From JBIICS01 sp044238735 (lineage in GTDB: Bacteria > Bacteroidota > Bacteroidia > UBA4408): DNA of 19,909 nucleotides. Within the stretch, counting starts at the first letter, position 1. Every line of letters starts with the position of its first letter. The stretch spans positions 1 through 19,909 of the forward strand of contig JBIICS010000042.1 of assembly GCA_044238735.1 (NCBI GenBank). The letters run 5' to 3'. The translations under genes were made by a program, and so were the position numbers. This document shows positions 7,435 to 16,375 of this stretch, piece after piece. Below the pieces are notes generated by a model, which was not told where the DNA came from, did not search any database, and worked only from the letters and a program-made list of their open reading frames with translations.

Positions 7435-9726
7435 TTACTTGTTTAGGAGCAATTTAAGCTTTTGAATAGCTTTTTGATTATTTTGATTATAAATAGAATT
7501 GTAAACTTTGTTCTTTTCTTTAGTGGTTAAGTGCCAGCTTAGTGAAATACGGTCGGTTGGTAAATTATGTAATTCTAAATTAACAACATCTACAGGTCCT
7601 GCAAACCAATTATTGCAATATTTAATAAGCTGGTCGTTGTTATAATCTTGCATATGAAAAAGGTTATTGTAAAAGCTGCCTACCGGGCTTGAGAATGTTT
7701 GAACAATTGTGTTTAGAGGGTTTTCGTCTATTTCAAAATTTTTATCTCTATCGCGTAATTGAAGAATTACAACTCCGCTTGTGTTTTTTGCAATCCAATC
7801 TTTAAATGTATATAAAAATTGAACGGCTGTATTTATTCCAAAATTATCTCTGATACCTGCATCCATTACATCCATTCGAGGTTCGGAGGGAAGTGAAACA
7901 ATGGGCGAGATGTATGGGAATGTAGCCGACATGCGAAGTGCAGAGGTTATGAGTAAACTATCGGCGTCTTGTTCTTTAAACAATCTTCTAAATTCAACCG
8001 CTTCATTTAAAAATTCCATATCAATTCTTCCTGCCGCATTTTTAGATGTTAAATACGATATGTTTTGCGAGCTTATTAGTAGTCGCCTACCATCATTTAG
8101 AATAGTAGGAGACATAATAAGCATTGGTATTTTAGCAGATTGTTCGTCTTCTTGATAATCGTAAAGTTTTTTATCGAAAAACAAATTTTCGGTATTCTGA
8201 TTAAGTTTATTTTCAAATGAATAGCCACGATCTTTAATATAAGTTTTACCGCCTACTGTGTGTTTTTGTAATCTAAAAAACAAATCATTTGTAGCGATGG
8301 TAGTTGTAATGGGGTTTAGCATATCTTTAGAAATATTTTTACTGTAAACCGGATTATAAATAGATTTAATTTTTCCATTTTGTTTAAGTAAATATAATTC
8401 TCTTAGATAGGTTGCACCTACTAAACCTCCGGATGCTCCGGTAATTAACGCTGTTTGTTTTAAAATCCCTCCTTTTAAAATACTATCGGTATATTGAAGT
8501 GCGTGCACTACCCACATGGCACTTCGCGAACCACCACCACTGCAATTAATAATGATTAATTTGGGCTTATTAATTATTTCCGAATTTTTGTTTTTCCAAT
8601 TATTAAGATACTTAACTCCTTCGGATTTGTCGTGGATTAGGGTTGTATATTCGTTTTCGAATTTATGTAGCTTTTGGTTACTATACTCTGTTTTAGTTTT
8701 ATAATTTATACCGAAAGCTTTATTAACGAAATTAAATTGCTCGAAGCGAAAGATATAGTTAAAAAACAAAAAGAGTACTAAAATTACCACGTTTGTCCAA
8801 CCTCTTATCCAGGTATACAAAGCAGAAGTAAGCATTAATAACATAGTCATTAATAAAAATATACTGGCTCCGGCTGGTATCATAAATAAGGAATACTCTC
8901 TGAATCTTCCCAAAATAAAAAGAGTAAGGAGCGTAATCAATTCGAAAAGGGCAGCTGCTTTATGATTTTGTTTAAAAACAGCTTTAAGCATGTTTTTATC
9001 GTAATGTTCAAATCCTCTTGCTAGTTTTATTTTAAAAGTTGAAGTAAGATAGGTTTCTACATGCCAATCTCTTTCTTCCTTAGAGGGATTTAATTTTTTC
9101 CAACTTAAATTTTCCCTTAAAAAAACTTTCTGAATTCGGGAACTATATCCTTGCTTGTTTTGTTGAATTTCTTCGTGTTCAGGATTTTTAAGATTATACA
9201 TTTTAAAAATGTCCTTATTTGTTTTAATTACGTATATCACTGTTGTAAGAATAAAGAGAGCAATTCCGCTTATGAGACCAGTTATATCTATTAATATGTC
9301 GCTTACTTTATTAAATTCGCTCCCGGTCTGAAAAATCACAATATTATAAATGTAAACCCCAACAAATGCTAAAGGTATAATGCTGTTATTTACACAATAT
9401 TTAAGAAAAGGGCTTGATAATGTAGCTAGAAAAGGAAATCGAAAGGAATTTCGAATGTAGCTTGAGATATTAAAGGCCATTATAAATCCTCCAAGCGAAA
9501 AGCCTACAATAAGAAATGACCAGAAACTAACGTTATCTAAATATTCCGGATCTAAGAAGAGGAAAGGTATGCCGTATTTAACGGCAACATTACCTGTAAC
9601 CAAGCCTAATAATACAGCCCAAAATAGAACAATGGTGATGTTTTTTTTAAAATGACAGAGTAATAACTGTATTGGAAAAAAATACACTATTTTTTGAATT
9701 AAGGAAGATTCGCTGTTGTGCTGCAT
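7435..9726 (-). CDS. Multi-pass membrane protein with a C-terminal patatin-like phospholipase domain
   Basis: 763 residues. The first half has several strongly hydrophobic segments: about 30-50, 68-88, 113-133, 145-168, 259-273, 280-303 and 311-328. A charged, probably cytoplasmic loop lies at about 170-255. The second half has the patatin signature: oxyanion-hole motif GGGSR (397-401), nucleophile elbow GASGG with Ser432, a SATFPYISP segment near 600-608 and the catalytic Asp motif DAG (622-624). Both halves of the Ser-Asp dyad are present, so it is likely an active acyl hydrolase acting on membrane phospholipids or other lipids. No signal peptide is obvious, so the N-terminal helices probably hold it in the inner membrane. 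It lies 44 nt upstream of priA on the same strand but has no evident functional tie to it. Substrate and physiological role are unknown. Confidence 0.85.
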   Translation of the reverse strand: MQHNSESSLIQKIVYFFPIQLLLCHFKKNITIVLFWAVLLGLVTGNVAVKYGIPFLFLDPEYLDNVSFWSFLIVGFSLGGFIMAFNISSYIRNSFRFPFLATLSSPFLKYCVNNSIIPLAFVGVYIYNIVIFQTGSEFNKVSDILIDITGLISGIALFILTTVIYVIKTNKDIFKMYNLKNPEHEEIQQNKQGYSSRIQKVFLRENLSWKKLNPSKEERDWHVETYLTSTFKIKLARGFEHYDKNMLKAVFKQNHKAAALFELITLLTLFILGRFREYSLFMIPAGASIFLLMTMLLMLTSALYTWIRGWTNVVILVLFLFFNYIFRFEQFNFVNKAFGINYKTKTEYSNQKLHKFENEYTTLIHDKSEGVKYLNNWKNKNSEIINKPKLIIINCSGGGSRSAMWVVHALQYTDSILKGGILKQTALITGASGGLVGATYLRELYLLKQNGKIKSIYNPVYSKNISKDMLNPITTTIATNDLFFRLQKHTVGGKTYIKDRGYSFENKLNQNTENLFFDKKLYDYQEDEQSAKIPMLIMSPTILNDGRRLLISSQNISYLTSKNAAGRIDMEFLNEAVEFRRLFKEQDADSLLITSALRMSATFPYISPIVSLPSEPRMDVMDAGIRDNFGINTAVQFLYTFKDWIAKNTSGVVILQLRDRDKNFEIDENPLNTIVQTFSSPVGSFYNNLFHMQDYNNDQLIKYCNNWFAGPVDVVNLELHNLPTDRISLSWHLTTKEKNKVYNSIYNQNNQKAIQKLKLLLNK

Positions 9727-9747
9727 AGGCTATTTAACGAAAGTATT

Positions 9748-9777
9748 GAAAAATAGTTATGCTTAAATCCTTTCAAG
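9748..9777 (-). promoter_or_regulatory. Candidate promoter of the membrane-patatin gene
   Basis: On the minus strand, CTTG (9774-9777) is followed after 18 nt by TATTTTTC (9748-9755), close to the Bacteroidota TTTG / TAnnTTTG pattern with one mismatch in each box. It lies 21 nt before the ATG at 9726, a sensible leader length. Confidence 0.35.
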
Positions 9778-9788
9778 ATTTTTTTTCT

Positions 9789-9854
9789 GAAGTTTTAATT
9801 CTTTTTTAAAAGCTTCAACCAATTATTTAAAGTTTAAATTAGAGTAAATTGGTT
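9789..9854. repeat. Cluster of nested inverted repeats between lpxH and the patatin gene
   Basis: Three inverted repeats are packed together. AACCAATT (9817-9824) pairs with AATTGGTT (9847-9854). Inside its loop, ATTTAAA-G-TTTAAAT (9825-9839) is a perfect palindrome. GAAGTTTTAA (9789-9798) pairs with TTAAAAGCTTC (9806-9816) with one bulged G. The outer repeat reaches into the lpxH stop codon. No clean U-tract follows on the minus strand, so it may be an mRNA-stabilising or attenuating structure rather than a classical terminator. Confidence 0.4.
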
Positions 9855-10602
9855 ATACTTCAGGTTTATAGGACCTCAGTTTTAATTGTTCTCCGTCGAA
9901 AACGGCATAGGTGTCGTATTTTATCCAATCGCCTAAATTAATATATAATGATTTTTCTATTGGTTTTTCTATGGGCAGATGCCTGTGTCCAAAAATAAAG
10001 AAATCGGTATGTTTAATTTTAAGCTGTTCTTTACAATATTGAACGAGCCATTCCTTGTCGTCTCCCTGATAAATGTCGTCAGTATTGCCGGTAGCTATAC
10101 GGCTTTTTCGGCTCCAATAATTGGCTATACTCATCCCAATATCTGGATGAAGCCATTTAAACAGCCAAATACAAACAGGGTTTGAAAATATTTTTTTAAT
10201 TAATTTATATCCGTGATCTCCTGGTCCGAGACCATCACCATGTCCGATAAGAAATGATTTGCCATTTAATGTAACCTCTATAGGCTTACGGTAAATAGGT
10301 ATATTTAGTTCTTTAGTCAGGTAATCAAACATCCACATATCGTGGTTACCGGTAAAACAAATTACTTCAATTCCCTTATCTTTTAATTCCGCTAATTTTC
10401 CTAAAAATCGTATGTAACCTTTAGGGATTACATGTTTGTACTCGTACCAAAAGTCGAATAGATCACCAATTAGATAAATTGTTTGAGCATCGGGTTCAAC
10501 AGAATTAAGCCAGGATATAACTCTTCTTTCTCTTTCCAGACTTTTTTCGTAAGAGGGAACACCCAAATGAAAATCGGAGGCGAAATAAATTTTATTACGC
10601 AT
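9853..10602 (-). CDS. lpxH: UDP-2,3-diacylglucosamine diphosphatase (LpxH-type metallophosphoesterase)
   Basis: 249 residues of a calcineurin-like phosphoesterase. LpxH cleaves UDP-2,3-diacylglucosamine to lipid X and UMP, the fourth step of lipid A synthesis, at the inner face of the cytoplasmic membrane. All metal-binding motifs are visible: SDFHLG (Asp10, His12), GDLFDFW (Asp47), GNHD (Asn86, His87), GHGD (His121) and GHRH (His206, His208). Length fits LpxH (about 240-250). Its ATG overlaps the stop of the upstream M1 peptidase gene by one base (TAATG), a typical re-initiation junction, so its expression is probably coupled to that gene. It is last in the gatB operon. A related phosphoesterase of different substrate cannot be fully excluded, but the family pattern is good. 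Confidence 0.88.
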   Translation of the reverse strand: MRNKIYFASDFHLGVPSYEKSLERERRVISWLNSVEPDAQTIYLIGDLFDFWYEYKHVIPKGYIRFLGKLAELKDKGIEVICFTGNHDMWMFDYLTKELNIPIYRKPIEVTLNGKSFLIGHGDGLGPGDHGYKLIKKIFSNPVCIWLFKWLHPDIGMSIANYWSRKSRIATGNTDDIYQGDDKEWLVQYCKEQLKIKHTDFFIFGHRHLPIEKPIEKSLYINLGDWIKYDTYAVFDGEQLKLRSYKPEV

Positions 10603-13600
10603 TATAAAAATCTAAACAGGTTATTTACCGCCTCTAGTGGATTGAGTTTGTTAAGTTGTAGAGTAAATCGGATTTTATCTGTATAACTTAATTGATTTAA
10701 CTTGTAATTTTGGTAAAGAGGTAAATAAATAGAACAAATATCTTTTGCTATTCGAATTGCAACCCCAGTATTAATAATTAATTGAGAATTATTACTACTT
10801 AATCCAAAATCGGCATAGGGTTCTAAAATTGTTTTAGGAATTGGAGCTGCTAAATTAAGAGTGGTTAGCCAATTATAACTGTACAACTGATTTGTTATAT
10901 TTTTAAAGCCACCATCATTTAAATAAAACTGCCTGCTGCTAATATTGCCTAACTGATATCGATCCAACATAATCTGGTCGTAGGTGAAATCATTGTTTCC
11001 ATCCATTGATAAACCATATGATTGAGAATATGGTTGTAAGTAATTAAAACTATAGGTTTGCGCATACCACATTTTTCCTGCAAAAGCTCTTATTTTAAAT
11101 CCATCTTTTTTGTTAGGGTACGAAACCGTATAATTTACAGTTAGACCTGAGCGAGCAAAGCGGTCGCTTTGAGTATGTTTTATTTCGAAGTTATATGGGT
11201 TAACAGCTTTTTTATTGATGTGAATAAAAGATACCTCTGCTATATTACTTAGCCATTTTTTGGAAATTAAATTATTTTGATCAGGAAAAATTAACTCATT
11301 TGATAAATGATCGTAATCTTCACTTATAAATATACCTCTAAGGTTAAGCGTGTTTTGAGCGGTGCTTCTAAAGTTTTTTGATTTGAAATTAAAAGCAATG
11401 GATGGATTTAGCCTTCTGTAATTATAGTTCTTTGATAAGTTGCCTATATTGTTGTTATTAAAATACGAGTAACTTTTAACGTTTGCACCAATACGAATAT
11501 TATAAAAATTATTGTTTGGCTTTATAACATAATATAAATCGGCATAGCCAACAGGAGTTTTTGTCCCAAATGCATACATAGGCATGGCGGTCCATTCAAT
11601 TTTTTTAGAGGGTACAACATGATTATAGATAGCGGCGCCCAGCATAAAGCCGTTGTTTTTATTCCATCCTAAAACAGGGGTATAAAACAACTGGGTTTTA
11701 CTTGAATTATCTAAAGAACCTAAAAGCTGCAGACGAATCGGTTCGGTTTTTCTAAATAACCTATTATTATCAATCGTATTATTTTTACGATTTATTTCGG
11801 GCATGGCTTCTGGTAAATCTATTTTATAATTATCAAAATTACCGGGAGGAAAAGCAAACCACTGTTCACCTTTAAAACCATCATACCAGACAGAGGCACG
11901 TTCTTTACCATTAATTAATCCACTAACCAGAAATGGAGATTCAATTTGGCCCGTGTTTTTAATTTTAACAAAATTTCCTTTATCGTTGGTCCCCGCATTA
12001 ATTAGCTTGTAATCTAATTTTTTTGTTGTTTTAATTAGATCTTCAAAAAACCAAGACAAATTTTTACCACTTACTTTTTCGAGAATATTTCTTAAATCTT
12101 CAGGTTTAGGGTGTTTAAATTTCCATTCATTAAAGTATGCTTGCATAGCTTTATCAAATGTTTCGTCGCCGAGATATGATTTTAAATATTGAAAAACTAC
12201 GGCTGTTTTCATATACATAATAGTACCGTAATTACTTTCGCTAAAATCGGCAGAATGTGTTTGAATAGGTTGATCGGCATTTAAGCAAGAACTAAAGCGG
12301 TAGGCCTGGTAATATTGGGCATTTTGCTTATAACTGTTAAGATCCAGTAATCTACCCATTTTACTTTCTGCAAATTTTCCGAAAAGTAAACGGTTGGGAT
12401 ATTTGGTGCTAATGTAGCGCATTTCATTAAACGAGTTTATTCCTTCATCCATCCATCCATTTTCACGTTCATTACTTCCTAATATTCCGTAAAACCAGTT
12501 GTGTCCAACTTCATGAGCAATTACTACATCTAGAGAAAACGGATCGTTTGTAGAACCTATCACGGTTACGTTAGGGTACTCCATGCCTCCGCCAGCACTA
12601 ATAGTTCCATCAACAGCGGTACATTGATTATAAGGGTAATCTCCATTCCATAATGAATAGTAATAAACCGCATCATTAATGTATGCTATACTTTTACTCC
12701 AGGCCTTAGCGGAAGAATTGGTAAACATAGTCCAGGTAGTTACCTTTCTCTTAGACTGGGGTAATTCAACTTCACCTTTAAGTACATGATATCTTTTATC
12801 GGCAAACCAGGCGTAATCATGCACCTTTTCCTGGTGGTAATGCAATGTTTTTAATTTTTCTGAAGATTTAGGAAATTCCATGTCTTTGGAATTGTAGGAA
12901 CTTAATTTAGCTGTAGAATCTGCTAAAGCATTTAACCATTTAATCTCGTCGTTATTATCAACCAAATCACCCGTTGCACCTACCACATAATTTTCGGGTA
13001 ATGTTATGTATACATCATATATTCCAAATTCTGAATAAAACTCTCCTTGATTGAGGTAAGGAAAATATTTCCATTTACCGTTATCAAATACTGCGGGTTT
13101 TGGATACCATTGAGTTATCTGATATTGCTGATCAATATGACCTAAACGCGAGAAAAGAGCAGAAGGAATTTTTACATAGAATGGAGTTTCAATTTCAATA
13201 GTTTCTCCTGGTAAAAGAGATTTAGGTAAGTTAATGCGGCAAATATCTGCAGTATCTTTAAGCAGTTGGTGTTTAACGGCAATACCATTAATTTTAAAGT
13301 TAAGAGAATCTATATAGCCTCTGTCTTCTTTTTTGCTCCAATATAAATTAGTTTCACCGGCTTCCAATAATTGTTTTGATAGTGCAGAGCTTAAGTCTCT
13401 ATAGGCATTAGGCCATAAGTGGAAATACAGTTCGTTAAGTGTAAAAGCAGAATTGTTTTTATAGCTAATTTTTTCATAAGCACTTAGCGTGTGCTTAACG
13501 TCATTTAATTTAACTTTAATTTCATATTTAAGATCCTGCTGAGCATAGCTTTGTGCTTTTAACTTCGGAGCAATTAAGGAAATTAAAAGAATAAAAAAAG

Positions 13601-13658
13601 CGTTATTTAATAGTTTATTCACCAAGCAGTTCTGCCATTTTTTTGTTAAGTGTTTCAC
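10602..13658 (-). CDS. Secreted M1-family zinc metallopeptidase with a C-terminal barrel-like domain
   Basis: 1018 residues. A signal peptide ends near residue 36 (...LIAPKLKAQ). The M1 catalytic domain has the exopeptidase-type GGGMEYP (356-362), the zinc motif HEVGH (382-386) and the third ligand Glu405, exactly 18 residues after the second His. A candidate transition-state Tyr lies in YGTIMYMKTA (around 482). M1 enzymes remove N-terminal residues from peptides; the GxMEY variant is common in Bacteroidota. From about residue 645 to the end the sequence changes to alternating polar/aromatic strands (LFYTPVLGWNKNNGFMLGAAIY) and ends in LFRFL, as in an outer-membrane barrel. The protease may therefore be tethered to the outer membrane. 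The ATG at 13658 overlaps the upstream gene by 44 nt; a GTG at 13622 would give a more standard signal peptide and an 8-nt overlap. Confidence 0.87.
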   Translation of the reverse strand: MKHLTKKWQNCLVNKLLNNAFFILLISLIAPKLKAQSYAQQDLKYEIKVKLNDVKHTLSAYEKISYKNNSAFTLNELYFHLWPNAYRDLSSALSKQLLEAGETNLYWSKKEDRGYIDSLNFKINGIAVKHQLLKDTADICRINLPKSLLPGETIEIETPFYVKIPSALFSRLGHIDQQYQITQWYPKPAVFDNGKWKYFPYLNQGEFYSEFGIYDVYITLPENYVVGATGDLVDNNDEIKWLNALADSTAKLSSYNSKDMEFPKSSEKLKTLHYHQEKVHDYAWFADKRYHVLKGEVELPQSKRKVTTWTMFTNSSAKAWSKSIAYINDAVYYYSLWNGDYPYNQCTAVDGTISAGGGMEYPNVTVIGSTNDPFSLDVVIAHEVGHNWFYGILGSNERENGWMDEGINSFNEMRYISTKYPNRLLFGKFAESKMGRLLDLNSYKQNAQYYQAYRFSSCLNADQPIQTHSADFSESNYGTIMYMKTAVVFQYLKSYLGDETFDKAMQAYFNEWKFKHPKPEDLRNILEKVSGKNLSWFFEDLIKTTKKLDYKLINAGTNDKGNFVKIKNTGQIESPFLVSGLINGKERASVWYDGFKGEQWFAFPPGNFDNYKIDLPEAMPEINRKNNTIDNNRLFRKTEPIRLQLLGSLDNSSKTQLFYTPVLGWNKNNGFMLGAAIYNHVVPSKKIEWTAMPMYAFGTKTPVGYADLYYVIKPNNNFYNIRIGANVKSYSYFNNNNIGNLSKNYNYRRLNPSIAFNFKSKNFRSTAQNTLNLRGIFISEDYDHLSNELIFPDQNNLISKKWLSNIAEVSFIHINKKAVNPYNFEIKHTQSDRFARSGLTVNYTVSYPNKKDGFKIRAFAGKMWYAQTYSFNYLQPYSQSYGLSMDGNNDFTYDQIMLDRYQLGNISSRQFYLNDGGFKNITNQLYSYNWLTTLNLAAPIPKTILEPYADFGLSSNNSQLIINTGVAIRIAKDICSIYLPLYQNYKLNQLSYTDKIRFTLQLNKLNPLEAVNNLFRFL

Positions 13659-14754
13659 CTAGTAAGTTTTTAGCAATAATAACTCCGTTTTTGTCTAATA
13701 AATATGTTTGAGGAATGGATTGAATATTATAAAGAGGAACCACCTTCGATTCCCAATTTTTTAAATCACTCACATGAACCCAGGCAAGTTCATCGGCCAT
13801 AATCGCTTTTTTCCAGTTTTCTACATCATTATCTAACGAAACGCTGAAAATTTCGAAGCCCATATTTTTATACTTGTTGTATAATCTAACCAAATTGGCA
13901 CTTTCAGCTCGGCATGGCGCACACCAGGAAGCCCAAAAATCGATAAGAACATATTTACCTTTAAGTTGACTTAATGATTTTGTTTCGCCAATTGGATTTC
14001 TTAGTGCAATTTCGGGAGCAGGAGAACCTATACCTAATCTTTTATTTTCTTTAAAGCGTTTGCAAAAACCTTTGACGTACTCGCTATTGGCAAATTTTTT
14101 ACTTACTACGTTGTATACTTTTTCGTAATAATCCAGATGTTTATCCGGGCTCATAAATTCTACTGCTGAAATGGAAGCGAAAGATTGACTATGCAAATTG
14201 ATAAATTTCATTAACTCCTTAGCCATTTTTTCCTGAGTTTCTTCAAATTCAGTTTGTAGTTTATTTCGAAGGATTAGTTCGTTAGTGGTGTCTGGTCGGT
14301 TTTTCCATACATTCATTAACGAATCGTTAATATTAAAATACAATCCAGATATTTTATTAAGAAGGACAAGAGCCTTGTTATCTTCACTACCATTAACAAA
14401 AGCAGTAGAGTTTAAATTATGAGCATCGCCTTTTATTTCTATGCTCGAAACACTGTCCAATATAAAAACCACATACGAACGTTCGTTGGCTTTAATTCTA
14501 TAAAACTCAATATCACCCTCGTTAACGCTTGTAGAAAAATTACCTTTATCATCTGTTGTAACCGAATCAACCGAAACAAATCCGGTGGGTCCCAGTTTTT
14601 CAATTATTAAGGGTAAGTTTTCGGCATTAGATAAATTGCCTTTGATATTAATTTCGCCGTTTTTACTTGATGTTTGATTGCAAGCCCATAAAAACAGTAT
14701 GATTAGGGGTAATAAAAGGGCGTTGTGTTTAGTATTGTATTTAAGGGATGTCAT
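13615..14754 (-). CDS. TlpA-like thioredoxin-fold lipoprotein with a DUF4369-like N-terminal domain
   Basis: 379 residues. A signal sequence ends in a lipobox-like LWAC (Cys25), so it is probably a lipoprotein facing the periplasm. Residues about 35-125 form a beta-rich domain (INIKGNLSNAENLPLIIEKL, then VDSVTTDDKGNFS) like the DUF4369 domain common on Bacteroidota thiol-disulfide proteins. A helical connector spans about 125-240. The C-terminal thioredoxin domain starts at about 242 (GSPAPEIAL), with active site WCAPC (Cys278, Cys281) and the cis-proline in SIPQTYLL. These proteins reduce or shuffle disulfides in exported proteins; the actual partner is unknown. It starts 3 nt after gatB and overlaps the M1 peptidase gene, so it may serve folding of that secreted enzyme, which is inference from position. 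Confidence 0.9.
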   Translation of the reverse strand: MTSLKYNTKHNALLLPLIILFLWACNQTSSKNGEINIKGNLSNAENLPLIIEKLGPTGFVSVDSVTTDDKGNFSTSVNEGDIEFYRIKANERSYVVFILDSVSSIEIKGDAHNLNSTAFVNGSEDNKALVLLNKISGLYFNINDSLMNVWKNRPDTTNELILRNKLQTEFEETQEKMAKELMKFINLHSQSFASISAVEFMSPDKHLDYYEKVYNVVSKKFANSEYVKGFCKRFKENKRLGIGSPAPEIALRNPIGETKSLSQLKGKYVLIDFWASWCAPCRAESANLVRLYNKYKNMGFEIFSVSLDNDVENWKKAIMADELAWVHVSDLKNWESKVVPLYNIQSIPQTYLLDKNGVIIAKNLLGETLNKKMAELLGE

Positions 14755-14757
14755 AAA

Positions 14758-16212
14758 TTAAACCGTTTTTTCGTCGAGTAATTGTTTAAGGATGGAGTTG
14801 CCAACTTTTGGGTCGGCCTTACCTTTAGAAAGTTTCATGAGTTCTCCCATAAATAGACCTATTAATCCGGTTTTACCCGATTTATATTCGGCAACTTTTT
14901 GAGGATTTTTAGCAATTACTTCTTTGGCAAATTCTAAAATAAGGCTGCTATCGCTTTCTTGGATTAAGTTATTTTCTTCTGCAATGCTTAGAGGTGATTT
15001 TTCGGAAAATTGGATAAGCAGTGGCAATATTTTTTGAGAGGCAACGGAGTTACTTATTTTATTGTCGTCGATTAGTTGTATTAATTCTGCAATTTTTTGG
15101 GGAGCGACACCAAATTGTTGAATATGAATGGCGTTTTCGTTCAGGTAAGATTTGATGTTAACCATTACCCAGTTGGCGGCCGATTTTTTATTTGCGGTAT
15201 GCTTTAGCAATTCTTCAAAATAAAGAGCAACATATTTATCATCAATTAGCACCGAAGCGTCGTAATCTGAAAGTCCCAACTGAATGTATTTTTCGAATAA
15301 TTCTGCTGGAAGCGGAGGCATCATTTTTTTTACTTCGTGGATGTAATTTTCAGTAACTAAAACAGGTTGTAAATCGGGCTCGGGAAAGTATCGGTAATCG
15401 TTTGCCATTTCTTTGCTTCTGAGGCTGAAAGTGGTTCCGCTAACTGCATCAAAACTGCGTGTATCCTGCGAAACAATTTGTCCGGCTTCTATCAAATCTA
15501 TCTGTCTAACAATTTCATGTTCTATGGCTCTTTGAACATTTCGGATCGAATTCATGTTTTTTACTTCAACCCTTCTTCCAAATTTTTCATCACCCTTTAT
15601 CCTTACCGAGATATTTGCATCGCATCTTAAACTACCCTCTTCCATATTCCCATCGCAAATTTCCAGATAGCGAACTAATCTTCTCACTTCAGTTAAATAG
15701 GCATATGCTTCTTCGCCGCTTCTTAAATCGGGTTCCGATACAATTTCAAGAAGTGGAACACCGGCGCGATTTAAGTCAATTAGAGTATCAAATGGATCAA
15801 CATCGTGCATGCTTTTGCCGGCATCTTCTTCCCAATGAATTCTGATGAGCCCAATTTCTTTTAAGCTCTCTTTAGTTTTTATGGATATTTTACCACCGGT
15901 GCAAATTGGAGTGGTGTCTTGTGTTATTTGATAGCCCTTAGGCAAATCGGCATAAAAATAATTTTTTCGTGCAAACTCATTGTAAGGATTAATGTTGCCT
16001 TTTACAGCTAGACCAAGTTTAACAGCATATTCAATAATTTTCTTGTTAAATACAGGTAAGGTACCCGGGTGTCCTAGAGTTATAACACTAACATTGGAAT
16101 TAGGAAGAGCCCCAAAATCGTTTGCATCGCTGGAATAGGCTTTACTATTGGTGGTAAGTTGCGCATGAACCTCTAAGCCTATTACCGCTTCGTATTTTTC
16201 GTAAACACTCAT
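14758..16212 (-). CDS. gatB: Aspartyl/glutamyl-tRNA(Asn/Gln) amidotransferase subunit B
   Basis: 484 residues, a normal length. GatB is the tRNA-binding kinase subunit of GatCAB, which turns Asp-tRNA(Asn) and/or Glu-tRNA(Gln) into the correct amide-charged tRNAs in organisms lacking AsnRS or GlnRS. Diagnostic motifs run in order: VIGLEVHAQL near the N-terminus, GHPGTLPVFN, YFYADLPKGYQITQ, NRAGVPLLEIVSEPDLRS, EGSLRCDANIS, EVKNMNSIRNVQRAIEHE and a YRYFPEPDL segment. The helical C-terminal YqeY-like domain follows (about 330-484). GatA and GatC are not in this window. It heads a four-gene minus-strand operon. A tRNA-Asn gene lies about 1.2 kb away on the other strand, but a functional link is only suggestive. 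Confidence 0.97.
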   Translation of the reverse strand: MSVYEKYEAVIGLEVHAQLTTNSKAYSSDANDFGALPNSNVSVITLGHPGTLPVFNKKIIEYAVKLGLAVKGNINPYNEFARKNYFYADLPKGYQITQDTTPICTGGKISIKTKESLKEIGLIRIHWEEDAGKSMHDVDPFDTLIDLNRAGVPLLEIVSEPDLRSGEEAYAYLTEVRRLVRYLEICDGNMEEGSLRCDANISVRIKGDEKFGRRVEVKNMNSIRNVQRAIEHEIVRQIDLIEAGQIVSQDTRSFDAVSGTTFSLRSKEMANDYRYFPEPDLQPVLVTENYIHEVKKMMPPLPAELFEKYIQLGLSDYDASVLIDDKYVALYFEELLKHTANKKSAANWVMVNIKSYLNENAIHIQQFGVAPQKIAELIQLIDDNKISNSVASQKILPLLIQFSEKSPLSIAEENNLIQESDSSLILEFAKEVIAKNPQKVAEYKSGKTGLIGLFMGELMKLSKGKADPKVGNSILKQLLDEKTV

Positions 16213-16217
16213 AAAAT

Positions 16218-16243
16218 AGCTTATTTCCTAATTGGAAATTGCT
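16218..16243 (-). promoter_or_regulatory. Interrupted inverted repeat just upstream of gatB
   Basis: ATTTCC (16223-16228) and GGAAAT (16234-16239) flank a 5-nt centre, and outer AGC (16218-16220) and GCT (16241-16243) continue the symmetry with small bulges. It begins 5 nt before the gatB ATG, so it would form a hairpin in the leader that could limit ribosome access, or serve as an operator. Confidence 0.3.
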
Positions 16244-16375
16244 TAAAAATACAATTTTTGTGCTTTTTAAAAAGGGTTCCGGCCCGTTCATTTTTGTTTT
16301 TTTAAGATTTTAAATTTCTGAGACAAATGGGTATGGCTAAATTATTTACATAAAAGCTTAATTCGGCAGTATTTA

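Noticed and set aside
15615..15845. Plus-strand open frame inside gatB
   Set aside because: It is antisense to highly conserved gatB motifs; no start context or recognisable domain.
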